Part shown: positions 63,543 through 64,000 of the stretch, piece by piece | How positions within the stretch are numbered: position 1 is the first letter of the stretch | How the letters are laid out: each line of letters begins with the position of its first letter | Assembly: GCA_963664635.1 (NCBI GenBank) | Contig: OY761542.1 | Span: 930,001-994,000, forward strand | Length of the DNA: 64,000 nt | Direction: 5' to 3' | Origin: VXNE01 sp963664635 | Lineage (GTDB): Bacteria; Pseudomonadota; Gammaproteobacteria; Pseudomonadales; Azotimanducaceae | Notes under the pieces: generated by a model | The model's input: the letters and a program-made list of their open reading frames with translations, nothing else | What the model was told of the DNA's origin: nothing | Database searches by the model: none | Program-made: the position numbers and the translations under genes

Positions 63543-64000
63543 TCAGGGCATGTACGGCGTCGGGCTGGGCCCGAGTTGCGTCTGCAGCACTGCCTGGGCC
63601 ATCTCCACGAACTCGCACACCATCGGCCGCGTCTCGCGGGGGTCGATGATCTCCTCGATGTTGAAGGCTTCCGCGGTCCGGAAGGGCGAAGCCAGCGCCT
63701 CGAGGCGGCCCTCGATCTCGTGCCGCTTCGCCTCCGGGTCGTCGGACTCGGCGATGACGCGCCGGTAGGCGGCGGACACGCCGCCGGCGATGTGCATGGA
63801 TCCCCAGTGCCCGGACGGCCAGGCGACGCGCTTGAACATGCCGCTCGGACGGTCGTGGCACTGGCCGGCGACGCCGTAGAGCTGGCGCGTGATGACCGAG
63901 ATCCAGGGCATCCGCGTGCGCAGCGTCGCGCAGAGCATCTTGGCGCCGGCGCGCACGATGCCCTGGCGCTGCTGCTCCGGGCCGACCATGAACCCCGGCT
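63543..64000 (-). CDS. Acyl-CoA carboxylase beta (carboxyltransferase) subunit, C-terminal fragment
   Basis: The last 150 or so residues of a propionyl/acetyl-CoA carboxylase-type carboxyltransferase; the 5' part lies outside the window. GFMVGPEQQRQGIVRAGAKMLCATLRT is the C-terminal crotonase-like region that binds acyl-CoA, and SVITRQLYGVAGQCH and WPSGHWGSMHIAGG are typical of the biotin-carboxyl acceptor side. The usual glycine-rich core ends at the SMHIAGGVSAAYRRVI region, and the chain closes with EIIDPRETRPMVCEFVEMAQ, also standard (IDPRETR). It is convergent with pfp. A biotin carboxylase gene would be expected further right. Confidence 0.92.
   Translation of the reverse strand, partial: PGFMVGPEQQRQGIVRAGAKMLCATLRTRMPWISVITRQLYGVAGQCHDRPSGMFKRVAWPSGHWGSMHIAGGVSAAYRRVIAESDDPEAKRHEIEGRLEALASPFRTAEAFNIEEIIDPRETRPMVCEFVEMAQAVLQTQLGPSPTPYMP

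Overview
The window is a high-G+C stretch of bacterial chromosome, most probably from a Gammaproteobacterium, perhaps a marine or host-associated lineage. The pointers are a murein-peptide ligase (Mpl), three TonB-dependent receptors of the Xanthomonas/Caulobacter type, a LolA/LolCDE-like envelope system, PPi-dependent phosphofructokinase, and many short intergenic hairpins, some with CAGGGATG cores. The assignment is inference: no rRNA or ribosomal-protein gene is present, and I saw no tRNA, CRISPR array or prophage. Both ends cut genes: a peptide-binding protein on the left and an acyl-CoA carboxylase beta subunit on the right. || Layout. 0-4.1 kb: peptide ABC transporter (binding protein divergent from two ATPases) and a truncated Uma2 gene. 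4.1-6.0 kb: hisB-hisA, convergent with hsp20. 6.1-16.7 kb: metabolic genes (two SDRs, gamma-glutamyltransferase, a double alpha/beta hydrolase, a YcaQ/AlkX-type glycosylase, a sulfurtransferase, a histidine phosphatase, an epoxide hydrolase, an intact Uma2) and two tiny membrane proteins. 16.8-25.9 kb: one long minus-strand operon with a LolA-like periplasmic protein, five FtsX-type permease genes in tandem (one decayed), one ATPase and one outer-membrane barrel. 26.0-27.9 kb: an ISKra4-like insertion sequence with both ends, a target duplication and a probable -1 frameshift site. 27.9-35 kb: a methyltransferase, then a MaoC / acyl-CoA dehydrogenase / PEP carboxylase gene set divergent from an acyl-CoA synthetase. 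35.1-37.5 kb: a restriction-modification pair of visibly lower G+C. 37.5-41.3 kb: glyoxalase-fold, metallo-beta-lactamase, acyltransferase and DUF4143 ATPase genes. 41.5-50.4 kb: three tandem TonB-dependent receptors with matching upstream boxes. 50.5-57.1 kb: a DUF3604 protein, a DUF1330-haloalkane dehalogenase fusion, ComF, and a tight nucleoside hydrolase / methylthioribose kinase-like / cyclase cluster. 57.3-64 kb: a nucleotidyltransferase pair, a five-hairpin element, a sulfatase, mpl, pfp and the carboxylase fragment. || Most notable: (i) the tandem permease array served by one ATPase; (ii) a small palindromic element (core arms GCGAGGGG/CCCCTCGC) whose four copies all lie inside protein-coding frames, much like Rickettsia palindromic elements, and which marks the breakpoint of the decayed permease; (iii) a beta-class DNA methyltransferase with a HARE-HTH-like N-terminus beside a PD-(D/E)xK nuclease; (iv) several families of composite hairpin repeats that sit on or directly beside stop codons.
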